DNA from: Phocaeicola oris
GTDB lineage: Bacteria > Bacteroidota > Bacteroidia > Bacteroidales > Bacteroidaceae
Direction: 5' to 3'
Length of the DNA stretch: 64,000 nt
Assembly: GCF_021295095.1 (NCBI RefSeq)
Contig: NZ_JAJLQX010000013.1
Location: forward strand, 30,068 to 94,067
Shown: in pieces, positions 54,147 to 63,885 of the stretch
Layout: each line of letters begins with the position of its first letter
Numbering within the stretch: the first letter of the stretch is position 1
Notes under the pieces: generated by a model
Database searches by the model: none
The model's input: only the letters and a program-made list of their open reading frames with translations
What the model was told of the DNA's origin: nothing
Made by a program: the position numbers and the translations under genes

Positions 54147-55442
54147 TTACGAGATGATTTTTCTGCCTAACCAACCTTGCAAAACACCTCTTAATAGAAG
54201 ATAAACGATAAAGGAGAACCAGAGGGCATGATTCCCCCATATACCACGCAGACTGAAATAAAGTATAAAGAAACTGAGCGTGGCAATGAACATCGATTGA
54301 AGCATCATTTTTGTAGCAGTGGCTCCGGTAAAGATGCCGTCGAAAAGGAATGCCGCGAATCCGCCGTACGGAATGAGCAACACCCAGAAGAAATACTCCT
54401 TAGACGCGGCAATGACCGATTGGTCGTTGGTGAGTATATGCAAGAACGGAATACCGGCAACAGCATATAGTATGGTAAATATGGCAGCCAACCCCGCTCC
54501 CCATATAAATAATCGTTTAATTGTGACGCGTAGCGAATTTTTATCTTCCGCTCCGATAAACCGGCCGGTTAAAGCCTCACCTGCGTATGCAAATCCGTCC
54601 ATGATGTAAGAATCGAGCATAAAAAGCTCCATCAGTAAGGTGTTAACGGCTAATATCACTTCTCCTTGCGCGGAGCCTGCCGATGTAAAATATACGGTAA
54701 CAGCTACCAGACAAATGGTCCGGAAGAAGATGTCGCGGTTCACTTTGAAAAACTTCATCATGGCAGTCCGTTCGAACAGCCCGTCGAAAGAGATATGTGG
54801 TTTAAGATGCCGATAGTTCTTACGCCATAATCCGTAAGCCATAAAGAATCCGGCATATTGCGCGACAACAGTTCCGGTGGCAACTCCTTCTATCTTTAAA
54901 TTCAGTACGTAGACCAAGAGCAGACTGGTGAAGATGTTCACCATGTTTTGAGTAATGGCGATAAACATTGGAATTCGGGTGTTCTGCATGCCGATGAACC
55001 ATCCGTTAAAACTATATAGCCCAAGTACGGCAGGAGCTCCCCAAATGCAAATGCTGAAATAAATTTTAGCGTATTCCCGAACTTCCGGAGACGCTTCTAT
55101 CAAGGCAAACGCAATCAGATTGATGAGTTTTTGAGCCATTACCAGCATCATGGCAATAGAAAAGGCAACCGTAACAGAGCGGAGCAGTAAACGGATAATC
55201 TCCTGTCGATCCCGACGCCCGAAGGCTTGAGCGACCATTCCGCCGGTACCCATCCGGAGGAATCCGAACACCCAATAAATAATATTGAAAAGCATGCCTC
55301 CGACAGCGATGGCTCCGATATACGAAGTCGCGCCCAAATGTCCCGTGATGGCAACATCTATTAGTCCTAACAAGGGAACTGTGATATTCGATACAATGGA
55401 TGGAAGCGCTATTTGAAGAATCTGCCGATTGGTCTTATCCAT
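54147..55442 (-). CDS. MATE-family efflux transporter (DinF-like)
   Basis: 431 residues, twelve membrane helices in two similar halves. N-terminal IALPSIVSNITVPLLGLIDVAITGHLG with GTGGMVAQAFGRRD, second half with FAYAGEALTGRFIGAEDK. DinF-type members export cationic or oxidant compounds using Na+ or H+. It lies 2 bp after birA, in the yraN-birA-MATE run. Substrate unknown. Confidence 0.93.
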   Translation of the reverse strand: MDKTNRQILQIALPSIVSNITVPLLGLIDVAITGHLGATSYIGAIAVGGMLFNIIYWVFGFLRMGTGGMVAQAFGRRDRQEIIRLLLRSVTVAFSIAMMLVMAQKLINLIAFALIEASPEVREYAKIYFSICIWGAPAVLGLYSFNGWFIGMQNTRIPMFIAITQNMVNIFTSLLLVYVLNLKIEGVATGTVVAQYAGFFMAYGLWRKNYRHLKPHISFDGLFERTAMMKFFKVNRDIFFRTICLVAVTVYFTSAGSAQGEVILAVNTLLMELFMLDSYIMDGFAYAGEALTGRFIGAEDKNSLRVTIKRLFIWGAGLAAIFTILYAVAGIPFLHILTNDQSVIAASKEYFFWVLLIPYGGFAAFLFDGIFTGATATKMMLQSMFIATLSFFILYFSLRGIWGNHALWFSFIVYLLLRGVLQGWLGRKIIS

Positions 55443-55444
55443 AA

Positions 55445-56188
55445 TTACAGTATGTATTCTACTTCTTTAAACATGTAGCGTTTCCCGTTGCCCGACTGAT
55501 CTGTCAGCACAATGCGTCCGTTAGGCTCAATATCGGTAATCTTTGCCTTGAATATTCCTATTTTGTCTTTATAGGTGTGGAAACCTTCGCGATGAAACAA
55601 CGAATGGCGGTAAAGTCTGTCTACTTTCCTATTTTCTCCATTGCGAAGCATGTCGTAATATTCCATCAGCTGTTCTATGAACCGGTTCAGAATATCCCTT
55701 GGTTGGTATTCTTTTCCTGTAATCTGTTTTAATGATACAGGATTAGGGGCAGAACTATGGAATGTCTCCTGATTAATGTTAATGCCTATTCCGTTGACGC
55801 TCCAATTGATACACGTATTTGTCAGGTTGTTCTCAATAAGCATTCCGCAGATTTTTTTATCTTTCCAATAGATATCGTTCGGCCACTTGATGGAAATGTC
55901 ATTGGTATAAACCGATAACGTGTCTTTTACAGCGAGAGAGGCTATTTCGGAAAGTAAAAACTGATGATGCACATCTATAAAGTAAGGATGTAGCACATAA
56001 CTGAACGTGAGGTTTCTATGCGGATCCGATTCCCATGAGTTACCTCGTTGTCCGCGTCCTTCCGACTGGAATTCAGAGAGCACGACAGTAAAATCGGCTA
56101 CCTCTTGTTTTTCACAAAGAGCACTCAGGTAACTGTTGGTAGAGTTTATTTCCTCAACGTGTATCAAAGGAAAAGCGGTATTGCTCAT
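55445..56188 (-). CDS. birA: Biotin--[acetyl-CoA-carboxylase] ligase
   Basis: 247 residues, the monofunctional form without an N-terminal helix-turn-helix. The biotinyl-AMP loop GRGQRG lies at 44-49, with KWPNDIYWKDKKICGMLIE and a small C-terminal SH3-like domain (IFKAKITDIEPNGRIVLTD). It attaches biotin to carboxylase carriers and cannot be a repressor of biotin genes. Confidence 0.94.
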   Translation of the reverse strand: MSNTAFPLIHVEEINSTNSYLSALCEKQEVADFTVVLSEFQSEGRGQRGNSWESDPHRNLTFSYVLHPYFIDVHHQFLLSEIASLAVKDTLSVYTNDISIKWPNDIYWKDKKICGMLIENNLTNTCINWSVNGIGININQETFHSSAPNPVSLKQITGKEYQPRDILNRFIEQLMEYYDMLRNGENRKVDRLYRHSLFHREGFHTYKDKIGIFKAKITDIEPNGRIVLTDQSGNGKRYMFKEVEYIL

Positions 56189-56203
56189 GTTAAGTTATTT
56201 TTA

Positions 56204-56569
56204 TTACCAAATGGGTGGGTAGAACGCGTCAGGGAAATGTTCTATATGGAATGGCGGTTCTTTTCCGGTTACAGAGATAATATCAAAACGTATTGGCAAG
56301 TCTATATTATACTTGTTTATATACGCGTCGGTCGACTCAATGATATGCCGGATTTTTTTATTTGTCACAGCGTCTTTCGGTTCTCCATATTCTTCATCGG
56401 CGCGGGTTTTTACTTCGACGATGATTAATTTGCCATCTTTCTCAGCCACGATGTCTAAGTCCCGCTTTTCGTTTTTCCAGTCACGATGCCTAATGACATA
56501 GTCGTTACTTATTAAGTAGCGGGATGCTGCTTCTTCGCCTGCTTTCCCTAATTTATTATGCTCAGCCAT
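56204..56569 (-). CDS. YraN-family (UPF0102) nuclease-like protein
   Basis: 121 residues, restriction-endonuclease-like fold: GKAGEEAASRYLISNDY, RDLDIVAEKDGKLIIVEVKTR carries the D...ExK motif. Its role is not well known; other members are linked to DNA processing. A perfect -7 box (TAATTTTG on the minus strand, 56592-56599) precedes it, so it probably heads the birA-MATE run. Confidence 0.9.
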   Translation of the reverse strand: MAEHNKLGKAGEEAASRYLISNDYVIRHRDWKNEKRDLDIVAEKDGKLIIVEVKTRADEEYGEPKDAVTNKKIRHIIESTDAYINKYNIDLPIRFDIISVTGKEPPFHIEHFPDAFYPPIW

Positions 56570-56656
56570 GGGTCTGTCTATTTTCTGATTGCAAAATTAC
56601 GCAATTTATTGCATTATTGAAGAACGAAAACTAAATTTGTGGAAAATAATGACGAT

Positions 56657-57091
56657 ATGGCAGATGATATCTTTTATATGAAACAGGCCTTACAAGAGGC
56701 TAAGAAAGCTGCTGACGCGGGCGAGGTTCCGGTGGGTGCCGTGGTGATTTGCGGAAATCAAGTAGTTGGTCGGGGGCATAACCTGACAGAAACGCTCCGC
56801 GACGTGACCGCTCATGCCGAGATGCAGGCTATTACTGCCGCGGCAAACACACTTGACGGGAAGTATTTGAATGAATGTACCATTTATGTTACAGTGGAGC
56901 CGTGTGTGATGTGTGCGGGAGCCATCGGTTGGGCACAAATGGGGCGTCTCGTTTATGGCGCTTCGGATGAAAAACGTGGATACCATAAATTCGCTCCCAA
57001 TGCATTACATCCTAAGACTGAAGTTATCAGCGGTGTCATGGCAGAGGAATGTGCCCGCCTTATAACAGACTTCTTTAAAAGTAAAAGATGA
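56657..57091 (+). CDS. tadA: tRNA-specific adenosine deaminase
   Basis: 144 residues from the ATG at 56657. An upstream GTG at 56639 is rejected because a TAAATTTG -7 box (56632-56639, with ATTG 20 nt upstream) runs into it. Zinc site: H53 and proton-shuttle E55 in HAEMQAI, C83 and C86 in PCVMCAGA. It deaminates A34 to inosine in tRNA-Arg(ACG). Confidence 0.95.
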   Translation: MADDIFYMKQALQEAKKAADAGEVPVGAVVICGNQVVGRGHNLTETLRDVTAHAEMQAITAAANTLDGKYLNECTIYVTVEPCVMCAGAIGWAQMGRLVYGASDEKRGYHKFAPNALHPKTEVISGVMAEECARLITDFFKSKR

Positions 57092-57093
57092 AA

Positions 57094-57327
57094 TCAGTCC
57101 TCTTTCTTTTCTTCAAAGTCAATGTATTCCCCTTCATCTTCTTTGAAAATCTTTCCTGTTGAGTGAGCATAATTGGAAAGGTTACGTTCCTCGTCAATCG
57201 GTTGGCGAGGTTGCCGCTTTTTGGTCTTAAACAAATTGGAGAATCCATTCACAGCTTTACTGATGATGTAAAGTCCGATGAAAATGAATATCAGAATAAG
57301 CGATAAAAAGAACAAAAGGATATGCAT
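57094..57327 (-). CDS. DUF4834-family small membrane protein
   Basis: 77 residues: one N-terminal membrane helix (about 3-24), then a basic and an acidic tail (EERNLSNYAHSTGKIFKEDEGEYIDFEEK). This matches the Bacteroidales DUF4834 pattern. It lies 19 bp after pssA and so is part of the phospholipid operon. Function unknown. Confidence 0.8.
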   Translation of the reverse strand: MHILLFFLSLILIFIFIGLYIISKAVNGFSNLFKTKKRQPRQPIDEERNLSNYAHSTGKIFKEDEGEYIDFEEKKED

Positions 57328-57346
57328 AGTTGGAAAAGGCTTTAAA

Positions 57347-58054
57347 TTATACTTTCTTCTTTGTTAGAAACGATAGAAGAATATACCATATAATGATTGC
57401 GGCAATCCCGCTAATTCTCATAAAGACAAGTAAAGGGACGCAGACGATAAGAAAAATGAATCGAATTTTATTATCCTGCCATCTTAAATTATGAAATTTC
57501 AGAGAAAACATCGGAATCTCAGCAACGAGTAGCAGTGAGAAGATGATGACTAAAATAAACAGATATAGCGCGTTGAATGCATCCGATGTGAGCCAAGCGC
57601 GCGCGCCGACTACCAGTGCTCCCCAAAAAAGAGCGTTAGCCGGAGTAGGTAATCCGATAAATGAAGTGCTCTGACGCGGATCAATATTGAATTTTCCCAA
57701 GCGCAGAGCGGAGAATACAGCTATTAAAAACGCAGTATAAGGCATCCAACATGTCCATGATACCATAAATCCGGGATAATGAACTTCTTTAAATAGTGAG
57801 AAAACGATAGCTGCCGGAGCAAATCCAAAAGTGATATCATCGGCTAACGAATCCAATTCCTTTCCCATTGGGGCGGAAACATGTAACAGACGGGCAAACA
57901 TTCCATCGAAAAAATCGAATATCGCGCCAAGAATAATGAATCCGACAGCAGCTTCATAGTTTTGTTGGAAGGCCATAACAGCAGCAATACAACCGGAGAA
58001 CAGATTGCCGCAAGTGACAGCATTGGGAATATTTCGAACGATGCAATTTGCCAT
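57347..58054 (-). CDS. pssA: CDP-diacylglycerol--serine O-phosphatidyltransferase
   Basis: 235 residues, about seven membrane helices. The CDP-alcohol phosphotransferase motif DGMFARLLHVSAPMGKELDSLAD carries DGxxARx8Gx3Dx3D intact. It makes phosphatidylserine, the substrate of the psd product encoded 6 bp upstream. Bacterial type II form. Confidence 0.95.
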   Translation of the reverse strand: MANCIVRNIPNAVTCGNLFSGCIAAVMAFQQNYEAAVGFIILGAIFDFFDGMFARLLHVSAPMGKELDSLADDITFGFAPAAIVFSLFKEVHYPGFMVSWTCWMPYTAFLIAVFSALRLGKFNIDPRQSTSFIGLPTPANALFWGALVVGARAWLTSDAFNALYLFILVIIFSLLLVAEIPMFSLKFHNLRWQDNKIRFIFLIVCVPLLVFMRISGIAAIIIWYILLSFLTKKKV

Positions 58055-58060
58055 AGCAAC

Positions 58061-58747
58061 TTACTTTAGGCGGGCAATGACAGTTTGGTTTCCTGTCGTC
58101 TTTTGTCCCATCTTAACACATACTTCTGTACCGAGTGGCAGGTATACGTCTACACGGGACCCAAACTTAATAAATCCCATGTGTTCGTCGATAAAGCAAT
58201 TTTCACCTTCGCTGGCGTATGTCACAATGCGTCGGGCAATAGCTCCGGCAATCTGACGTATCAGTATTTCCGTTCCTTCAGGAGTTTCTATTATAATAGC
58301 CGAACGTTCGTTCTCTGTGCTGGCTTTGGGAAGGTAAGCTGCTTGAAACCTTCCGTCTTGATGATAGACCTTTTTAACAATTCCATCCACAGGGTACCAG
58401 TTGGCATGTACATTAGTCAGGCTCATGAAAATGGAAATCATGATACAGCGTTGACGCAGGAATTCCGTTTCCTCTACCTCTTGTGCTACTACAATCTTTC
58501 CATCAGCAGGCGCGACGACTACTTTTTCAGTGTCTTCTTCAAATAGACGAACAGGGCATTGAAAGAAGTTTACCATCAGTCCGTAAACGACGCAACTTAT
58601 AGCTGCAAGAATATAAAAAGGAATCTTACTGCTGAATAAGTAAAATATTGCAGCATTTAGAATGATAAGGGCGACAGCACTGCCAATCAGTATTTCTGTA
58701 CCTTCACGATGAAGTCTTATCTTTTTTAATTTCTTAATTTTGTTCAT
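58061..58747 (-). CDS. psd: Phosphatidylserine decarboxylase, proenzyme
   Basis: 228 residues. Two N-terminal helices (about 20-60), core with [10 protein letters not shown], then [14 protein letters not shown]. Self-cleavage would fall between Gly196 and Ser197 and make the pyruvoyl group. This short archaeal-like form is standard in Bacteroidetes. It makes phosphatidylethanolamine. A strong promoter lies upstream. Confidence 0.94.
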   Translation of the reverse strand: MNKIKKLKKIRLHREGTEILIGSAVALIILNAAIFYLFSSKIPFYILAAISCVVYGLMVNFFQCPVRLFEEDTEKVVVAPADGKIVVAQEVEETEFLRQRCIMISIFMSLTNVHANWYPVDGIVKKVYHQDGRFQAAYLPKASTENERSAIIIETPEGTEILIRQIAGAIARRIVTYASEGENCFIDEHMGFIKFGSRVDVYLPLGTEVCVKMGQKTTGNQTVIARLK

Positions 58748-58767
58748 CTGAATGACTTAAAACAAGG

Positions 58768-58799
58768 CAAAAATACGTCTATTTTATTCAACCTGCAAA
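58768..58799 (-). promoter_or_regulatory. Promoter of the psd-pssA operon
   Basis: On the minus strand TTTG (58796-58799), 20 nt, TATTTTTG (58768-58775): full consensus, about 20 nt before the psd ATG. Confidence 0.8.
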
Positions 58800-58860
58800 T
58801 AAAAGACCGGCTAATTGGATGGCTATTTGCGTTTTTCTGTTAGCCGTATGGATTGTTAAT

Positions 58861-58909
58861 AACTTCTTTAAGAAGTTTTTGCAAGTAAAAGTTATTAGCG
58901 GTATCTTTG
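58861..58909 (+). promoter_or_regulatory. dnaE promoter with adjoining perfect dyad
   Basis: TTTG (58878-58881), 20 nt, TATCTTTG (58902-58909): full consensus. AACTTCTT-T-AAGAAGTT (58861-58877) is a perfect 8-bp dyad touching the -33 box. Confidence 0.75.
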
Positions 58910-58930
58910 AGTACTTTTGAAAGGATATAT

Positions 58931-61900
58931 ATGGAAGATTTTGTTCATTTACACGTACATACACATTATTCTATACTTGATGGTATGTCACGAATACCCA
59001 AATTGGTCAACAAGGCTATTACTGATGGAATGAAAGGACTTGCCATTACGGATCATGGCAACATGTTCAGTATCAAGGAATTTTTTGATTATTGTAATAA
59101 GATTAATGACGACCGGAAAAAGGAAGGTAAGGAGCTTTTCAAACCTATTTTTGGTTGCGAGATGTACGTTGCTCATCACAATAAGGAAGATAAAGTGAAA
59201 GAGAACGGTGATATAAGCGGTTATCATCTGATTGTTTTGGCTAAAAATAAAAACGGTTATAAGAACCTGATTAAGTTGGTTTCCCGTTCTTGGGTCGATG
59301 GATTTTATCAGCGTCCTCGAACTGACCGAAAAGATCTTGAAAAATATCATGAGGATTTAATTGTTTGTTCTGCTTGTATAGCCGGAGAAGTGCCATCAAA
59401 GATTTTAAAAGGTGATATGAAAGGTGCTCGGGAGGCTATTGAATGGTATCATAATTTGTTCGGTGATGATTATTATCTGGAAATACAGCGTCATGAGGTA
59501 ACAAACCCTAATATTCATGCGAACAGAGATACCTATCCCCTTCAACAAAAAGCAAATAAGGTAATCTTTGAGCTGGCAAAGGAATATGGTATAAAAGTGA
59601 TCTGCACTAACGATTGCCATTTTGTGGATGAGGACGATGCTGAAGCTCACGATATATTGCTTTGTCTTTCGACTGGAAAAGATTTGGATGACCCTACTCG
59701 TATGCTTTATTCTAAACAAGAGTGGTTCAAGACAAAGAAGGAAATGAATGAAATCTTTGCTGATGTTCCTGAGACATTGAGCAATACGCTTGAGATATTA
59801 AATAAGGTAGAGACCTATAGCATAGATATGGATCCTATCATGCCGTTTTTCCCTATTCCGAAGGAATTCGGTACAGAGGAGGATGTGCGTAAGAAGTATA
59901 CCGAGAAACAACTATATGACGAATTCACCAGCGATGAAAACGGAGAAAATCAGCTAAATGAGGAAACAGGAAAGAAGAAAATCGAACACTTAGGTGGATA
60001 CGATAAACTTTACAGAATTAAATTTGAAGCTGAGTATTTAGCAAAGTTGGCTTATGATGGCGCAAAGAAGCGGTATGGTGATCCGATTCCACAAGAAGTG
60101 TTTGACAGGATTAAGTTTGAATTGCATGTCATGAAGACCATGGGATTCCCCGGATACTTTCTTATAGTTCAAGATTTTATCAATGCAGCTCGTAACGAAC
60201 TCGGAGTAATGGTTGGACCAGGTCGTGGCTCAGCCGCGGGATCTGTTGTTGCTTATTGTTTGGGAATCACAAAGATTGACCCGATAAAATACGATTTGCT
60301 GTTTGAGCGTTTCCTGAATCCTGACCGTATTTCATTACCTGATATTGACACTGATTTTGATGATGACGGACGCGGGAAGGTACTCAATTGGGTTGCCGAC
60401 AAGTATGGACATGAGAATTGCGCGCATATCATTACTTATGCAAGTATGGCCACGAAGAATTCTATCAAGGATGTGGCTCGAGTGGAGAAAGTGCCGTTGG
60501 ATACGGCAAACAAACTTTGTAAGGATATCCCGGATCGCTTGCCGGATGGATTGAAAATGAATTTGACAAATGCTATTAAATGTACGCCTTCTCTCCAAGA
60601 AGCAGAAGTTGCTACGGACAAGAATCTTTCGGATACCATAAAATACGCGAAAAAGTTGGAAGGTACTATTCGTGGAACGGGTATTCATGCCTGTGGCTTC
60701 ATTATCTGCCGTGGGCCCATTAGCGATTGGGTTCCTCTCTCAACAGCAGACGACCCTGATTTTCCGGGAAAGAAGACAAATTGTACACAGTATGATGGGC
60801 ATGTCATTGAATCGACCGGATTGATTAAGATGGACTTTTTAGGTCTAAAAACCCTTTCCGAGTTGAAAGAAGCTGTTCAGAATATACATGATACAGTAGG
60901 AGCAGATATTGACTTGGATACGATTCCTATTGATGATGAACTCACATACAAGTTATATCAAGAGGGACGGACAATTGGCACGTTTCAGTTTGAATCTCCG
61001 GGCATGCAGAAGTATCTGCGCGAGTTAAAGCCGACTGTTTTTGAAGATTTGATAGCCATGAATGCCCTTTATCGTCCGGGACCTATGGATTATATCCCTT
61101 CATTCATTGCCCGAAAGAACGGAAAGGAAGAAATAAAATACGATATTCCATGTATGGAGAAATATTTGAAAGATACTTATGGAATCACAGTATATCAAGA
61201 GCAGGTCATGTTGCTCAGTCGTCAGTTAGCTAATTTTACCCGAGGCGAGAGTGATGCTTTGCGAAAGGCGATGGGTAAGAAAAAGAAAGCTATTGTAGAT
61301 GCAATGAAGCCTAAGTTCATTAAACAGGGACAGGAAAATGGATACGATCCAAAAATCCTTGAGAAAATATGGAGCGATTGGGAGAAGTTCGCGTCTTATG
61401 CATTTAATAAGTCGCATGCCACCTGCTATTCTTGGGTAGCCTATCAGACCGCATACCTTAAAGCTCATTATCCGGCAGAGTTTATGGCGGCTATTATGAG
61501 CCGTAGAAAGAATGACATAAAAGAGATAACCAAGCTGATGGCCGAATGCAAATCCTTAGGAATCCCAACGTTGGGACCAGATGTAAATGAGAGTCGTTTG
61601 AAGTTTAGCGCAAATAAAAAAGGTGAGATTCGTTTTGGTATGGGCGCAGTTAAAGGCGTTGGAGAAGCTGCAGTGGAAAGTATCGTTGAAGAGCGTGAAA
61701 AGAATGGCCCGTTTAAAAGTATTTTCGATTTTGTCCAGCGTGTCAATTTGTCTGCATGCAATAAGAAAACAATAGAAAGTCTGGCTTTAGCAGGAGCATT
61801 TGATAATTTTAAAGAGATTCATCGTGAAGATTTCTTTGTTTTGAATTCCAAAGGAGAGATGTTTAGTGATATACTTGTCCGTTATGGAGTAAAATATCAA

Positions 61901-62731
61901 GCAGATCAGCAAAGTTCGGCAAATTCTCTTTTCGGCGATATGGGAGGTATTGAGATTGCAACACCTGAAATTCAACGGGGAGAAGCTTGGTCTGATTTGG
62001 AGCGGCTAAACAAGGAGCGTGATTTGGTTGGCATCTACTTATCGGCTCATCCGTTAGATGAATATGCTGTTATTCTTGAGAATGTATGTAATGTCAGGAT
62101 GACCGATTTGGATGATCTTTCTTCATTATATGATAAAGATATCACTGTGGGAGGTATTGTTACAGAGACAAAGCAAATGACAACAAAGCGTGGGAATCCG
62201 ATGGGCAAAGTGAAAATTGAGGATTATAGCGGAGCGCATGAATTTGTCTTTTTTGATCGAGATTGGTTGGATAAAGAGAAATATTTTGCTCCGGGGATGT
62301 TCCTCTTCATGCGTGGTCGTTGTCAACCGAAAAAATGGAGGCAGGATGAGTATGAGATAGCCATAAACACCATAGAGCTATTGCCTGAAGTGAAAGAGCG
62401 TGCCATTCAAAAACTGATGGTTAAGGTTCCGCTTTCTTGCATCAACGAGGACTTTGTGGCAGAATTCAATGAACAAGTGAAGGATAATCCGGGGAACGCA
62501 GAACTTTGTTTCATGATTTTTGATGATGATCAGGTATCTCAAATTACTATGTCAACTCGTAAGGGAAGTATATCTGTCCATAAAGAATTAATGGATTTTT
62601 TGGATAGTCAGCCTCGTATAGATTATCAGATAAATGATGGTATTACAAAGAGTGATAAACTTCACCGATTGAAAAAGGATGAAGTCGAGGAAGAGGAACT
62701 GCCTGTTATGGAAGAAGTGCTTGATAATTAA
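58931..62731 (+). CDS. dnaE: DNA polymerase III subunit alpha
   Basis: 1266 residues from the ATG at 58931; an upstream ATG lies within the -7 box and is rejected. PHP domain at the N-terminus (VHLHVHTHYSILDG), C-family polymerase with VGPGRGSAAGSVVAY and the catalytic PDIDTDFDDDGRG, HhH and OB fold (ITVGGIVTETKQMTTKRGNPMG). It is the replicative polymerase. Length is normal for DnaE1 of this phylum. Confidence 0.97.
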   Translation: MEDFVHLHVHTHYSILDGMSRIPKLVNKAITDGMKGLAITDHGNMFSIKEFFDYCNKINDDRKKEGKELFKPIFGCEMYVAHHNKEDKVKENGDISGYHLIVLAKNKNGYKNLIKLVSRSWVDGFYQRPRTDRKDLEKYHEDLIVCSACIAGEVPSKILKGDMKGAREAIEWYHNLFGDDYYLEIQRHEVTNPNIHANRDTYPLQQKANKVIFELAKEYGIKVICTNDCHFVDEDDAEAHDILLCLSTGKDLDDPTRMLYSKQEWFKTKKEMNEIFADVPETLSNTLEILNKVETYSIDMDPIMPFFPIPKEFGTEEDVRKKYTEKQLYDEFTSDENGENQLNEETGKKKIEHLGGYDKLYRIKFEAEYLAKLAYDGAKKRYGDPIPQEVFDRIKFELHVMKTMGFPGYFLIVQDFINAARNELGVMVGPGRGSAAGSVVAYCLGITKIDPIKYDLLFERFLNPDRISLPDIDTDFDDDGRGKVLNWVADKYGHENCAHIITYASMATKNSIKDVARVEKVPLDTANKLCKDIPDRLPDGLKMNLTNAIKCTPSLQEAEVATDKNLSDTIKYAKKLEGTIRGTGIHACGFIICRGPISDWVPLSTADDPDFPGKKTNCTQYDGHVIESTGLIKMDFLGLKTLSELKEAVQNIHDTVGADIDLDTIPIDDELTYKLYQEGRTIGTFQFESPGMQKYLRELKPTVFEDLIAMNALYRPGPMDYIPSFIARKNGKEEIKYDIPCMEKYLKDTYGITVYQEQVMLLSRQLANFTRGESDALRKAMGKKKKAIVDAMKPKFIKQGQENGYDPKILEKIWSDWEKFASYAFNKSHATCYSWVAYQTAYLKAHYPAEFMAAIMSRRKNDIKEITKLMAECKSLGIPTLGPDVNESRLKFSANKKGEIRFGMGAVKGVGEAAVESIVEEREKNGPFKSIFDFVQRVNLSACNKKTIESLALAGAFDNFKEIHREDFFVLNSKGEMFSDILVRYGVKYQADQQSSANSLFGDMGGIEIATPEIQRGEAWSDLERLNKERDLVGIYLSAHPLDEYAVILENVCNVRMTDLDDLSSLYDKDITVGGIVTETKQMTTKRGNPMGKVKIEDYSGAHEFVFFDRDWLDKEKYFAPGMFLFMRGRCQPKKWRQDEYEIAINTIELLPEVKERAIQKLMVKVPLSCINEDFVAEFNEQVKDNPGNAELCFMIFDDDQVSQITMSTRKGSISVHKELMDFLDSQPRIDYQINDGITKSDKLHRLKKDEVEEEELPVMEEVLDN

Positions 62732-62804
62732 TTTCTTTTTCGTTTACCCATTATGGTATCAAATTTGTAAGTAAACAAAAGTATAATGATTAAATATTTC
62801 AATT

Positions 62805-63119
62805 ATGGTTTCAAAAATTACAGATCAGAATTCTAAAGAGGTATTAAGCGGTAGTAAGCCGATAGTGATTGATTTTTGGGCTACATGGTGCGGACCATGT
62901 AGAAAGATCGGGCCGGATATTGAAGCTTTGGGTGAACAGTATGCTGACCGGATTACTACAGTGAAATGTGATGTGGATGAGAATAATTATTTAGCTTCTG
63001 AATATGGCATTCGTAACATACCGACAGTTTTGTTCATTAAAAATGGTGAGATTGTAGATAAGATGGTAGGAGCAGCTCCCAAGTCGACTATTGAAGAGAA
63101 ATTCAAGAAATTACTTTAA
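62805..63119 (+). CDS. trxA: Thioredoxin
   Basis: 104 residues, no signal peptide. Active site WCGPC with C29 and C32 in FWATWCGPCRKIGP, cis-Pro in RNIPTVLFI. Cytoplasmic disulphide reductase. It lies 73 bp after dnaE and 10 bp before the next gene. Confidence 0.96.
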   Translation: MVSKITDQNSKEVLSGSKPIVIDFWATWCGPCRKIGPDIEALGEQYADRITTVKCDVDENNYLASEYGIRNIPTVLFIKNGEIVDKMVGAAPKSTIEEKFKKLL

Positions 63120-63129
63120 TATATTTATT

Positions 63130-63453
63130 ATGGCACAAGATGACGATTTCTTAATAGAAGGCGCTGAAGATGATTTGAAAACTATTCAATACATTCGAAA
63201 TTTTCTTCCGCAGGAATTAAAGAATAAGTTTACGGATACTGATTTGTATTATATCGTTGATGTGATTACAGATTATTATACGAATAGTGGTATACTGGAA
63301 CAGAAACCTGATAAAGATGGTTTTATTAATGTTGACCAGGATGTTATTGTAGATTATATTCTAAAGGAAGCGAAGAAAGATGGAATGGGACCGTATGAGG
63401 CAGATGATGTTTTCTTTGTCGTTCAGGGAGAAGCCGAAAGTATAGAAGAATAA
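63130..63453 (+). CDS. Small acidic conserved protein of unknown function
   Basis: 107 residues from the ATG at 63130 (MAQDDDFLIEGAEDD). Strongly acidic with three or four helices (KTIQYIRNFLPQELKNKF, DLYYIVDVITDYYTNSG, IVDYILKEAKKDGMG). It lies 10 bp after trxA, so likely in the same transcript. Similar genes beside trxA are seen in Bacteroidales; role unknown. Confidence 0.75.
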   Translation: MAQDDDFLIEGAEDDLKTIQYIRNFLPQELKNKFTDTDLYYIVDVITDYYTNSGILEQKPDKDGFINVDQDVIVDYILKEAKKDGMGPYEADDVFFVVQGEAESIEE

Positions 63454-63509
63454 AAATCCCATTTAACAATATTGCTGTCTGGTAAGTTTTTTTAGCTACC
63501 TATAAAATT

Positions 63510-63545
63510 AAGGTTGACACTTCTCACGAGGTATCAGCCTTTTTG
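63510..63545 (+). terminator. Terminator after the trxA pair
   Basis: AAGGTTGACAC (63510-63520), 10-nt loop, GTATCAGCCTT (63531-63541), two non-Watson-Crick pairs, then TTTTG. Confidence 0.7.
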
Positions 63546-63652
63546 ATTACCTTTGAGTTGTAAGACAAAAAGCGTATAACCATGCGCAAAGACAGTCGTT
63601 TTACCGAACAGCAATAATAGAAAATACAATAAGTCTTGAAAAATTATCATAA

Positions 63653-63885
63653 GATAACATAAGTTCGACGAATCTAAAATAATACGAACTCTGTATCATT
63701 ATTTCTTCTTAAAAGGATACACCATTAATATCAACAATATAAGCTACTGATTTGATGCGTATGAAGATGAGAAGTGATGCGTATGAGTTGCTCAAGTCAT
63801 CCGCATGAGTTGCTCAAGTCATCCGCATGAGTTGCTCGGTTCATGCGTATGAGTTGGTTGATTCATCCGTATGATGACTTTACCT
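63653..63885 (+). mobile_element. Repeat element copy E: head and array, tail missing
   Basis: The left end ATAACATAAGTTCGACGAAT (63653 on) and head (AATCTAAAATAATACGAACT, CTGTATC, TTCTTCTTAAAAGGATACAC, ATATCAACAATATAAGCTAC) match copy B almost base for base. The array at 63754-63885 has six 22-bp units. The tail seen in A, B and G should begin near 63886 but is absent up to 64000. The copy is truncated or interrupted. Confidence 0.75.
63754..63885. repeat. 22-bp tandem array, five full units plus a diverged sixth (in element E)
   Basis: Units start at 63754, 63776, 63798, 63820, 63842 and 63864. Cores: GATGCGTATGAAGATGAGAAGT (first-unit type), then GATGCGTATGAGTTGCTCAAGT and CATCCGCATGAGTTGCTCAAGT, the last type repeated almost unchanged. 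Confidence 0.92.

Noticed and set aside
54019-54204. 61-codon frame through the minisatellite
   Set aside because: Its coding part is made of repeat DNA and it overlaps the end of the MATE gene on the other strand.
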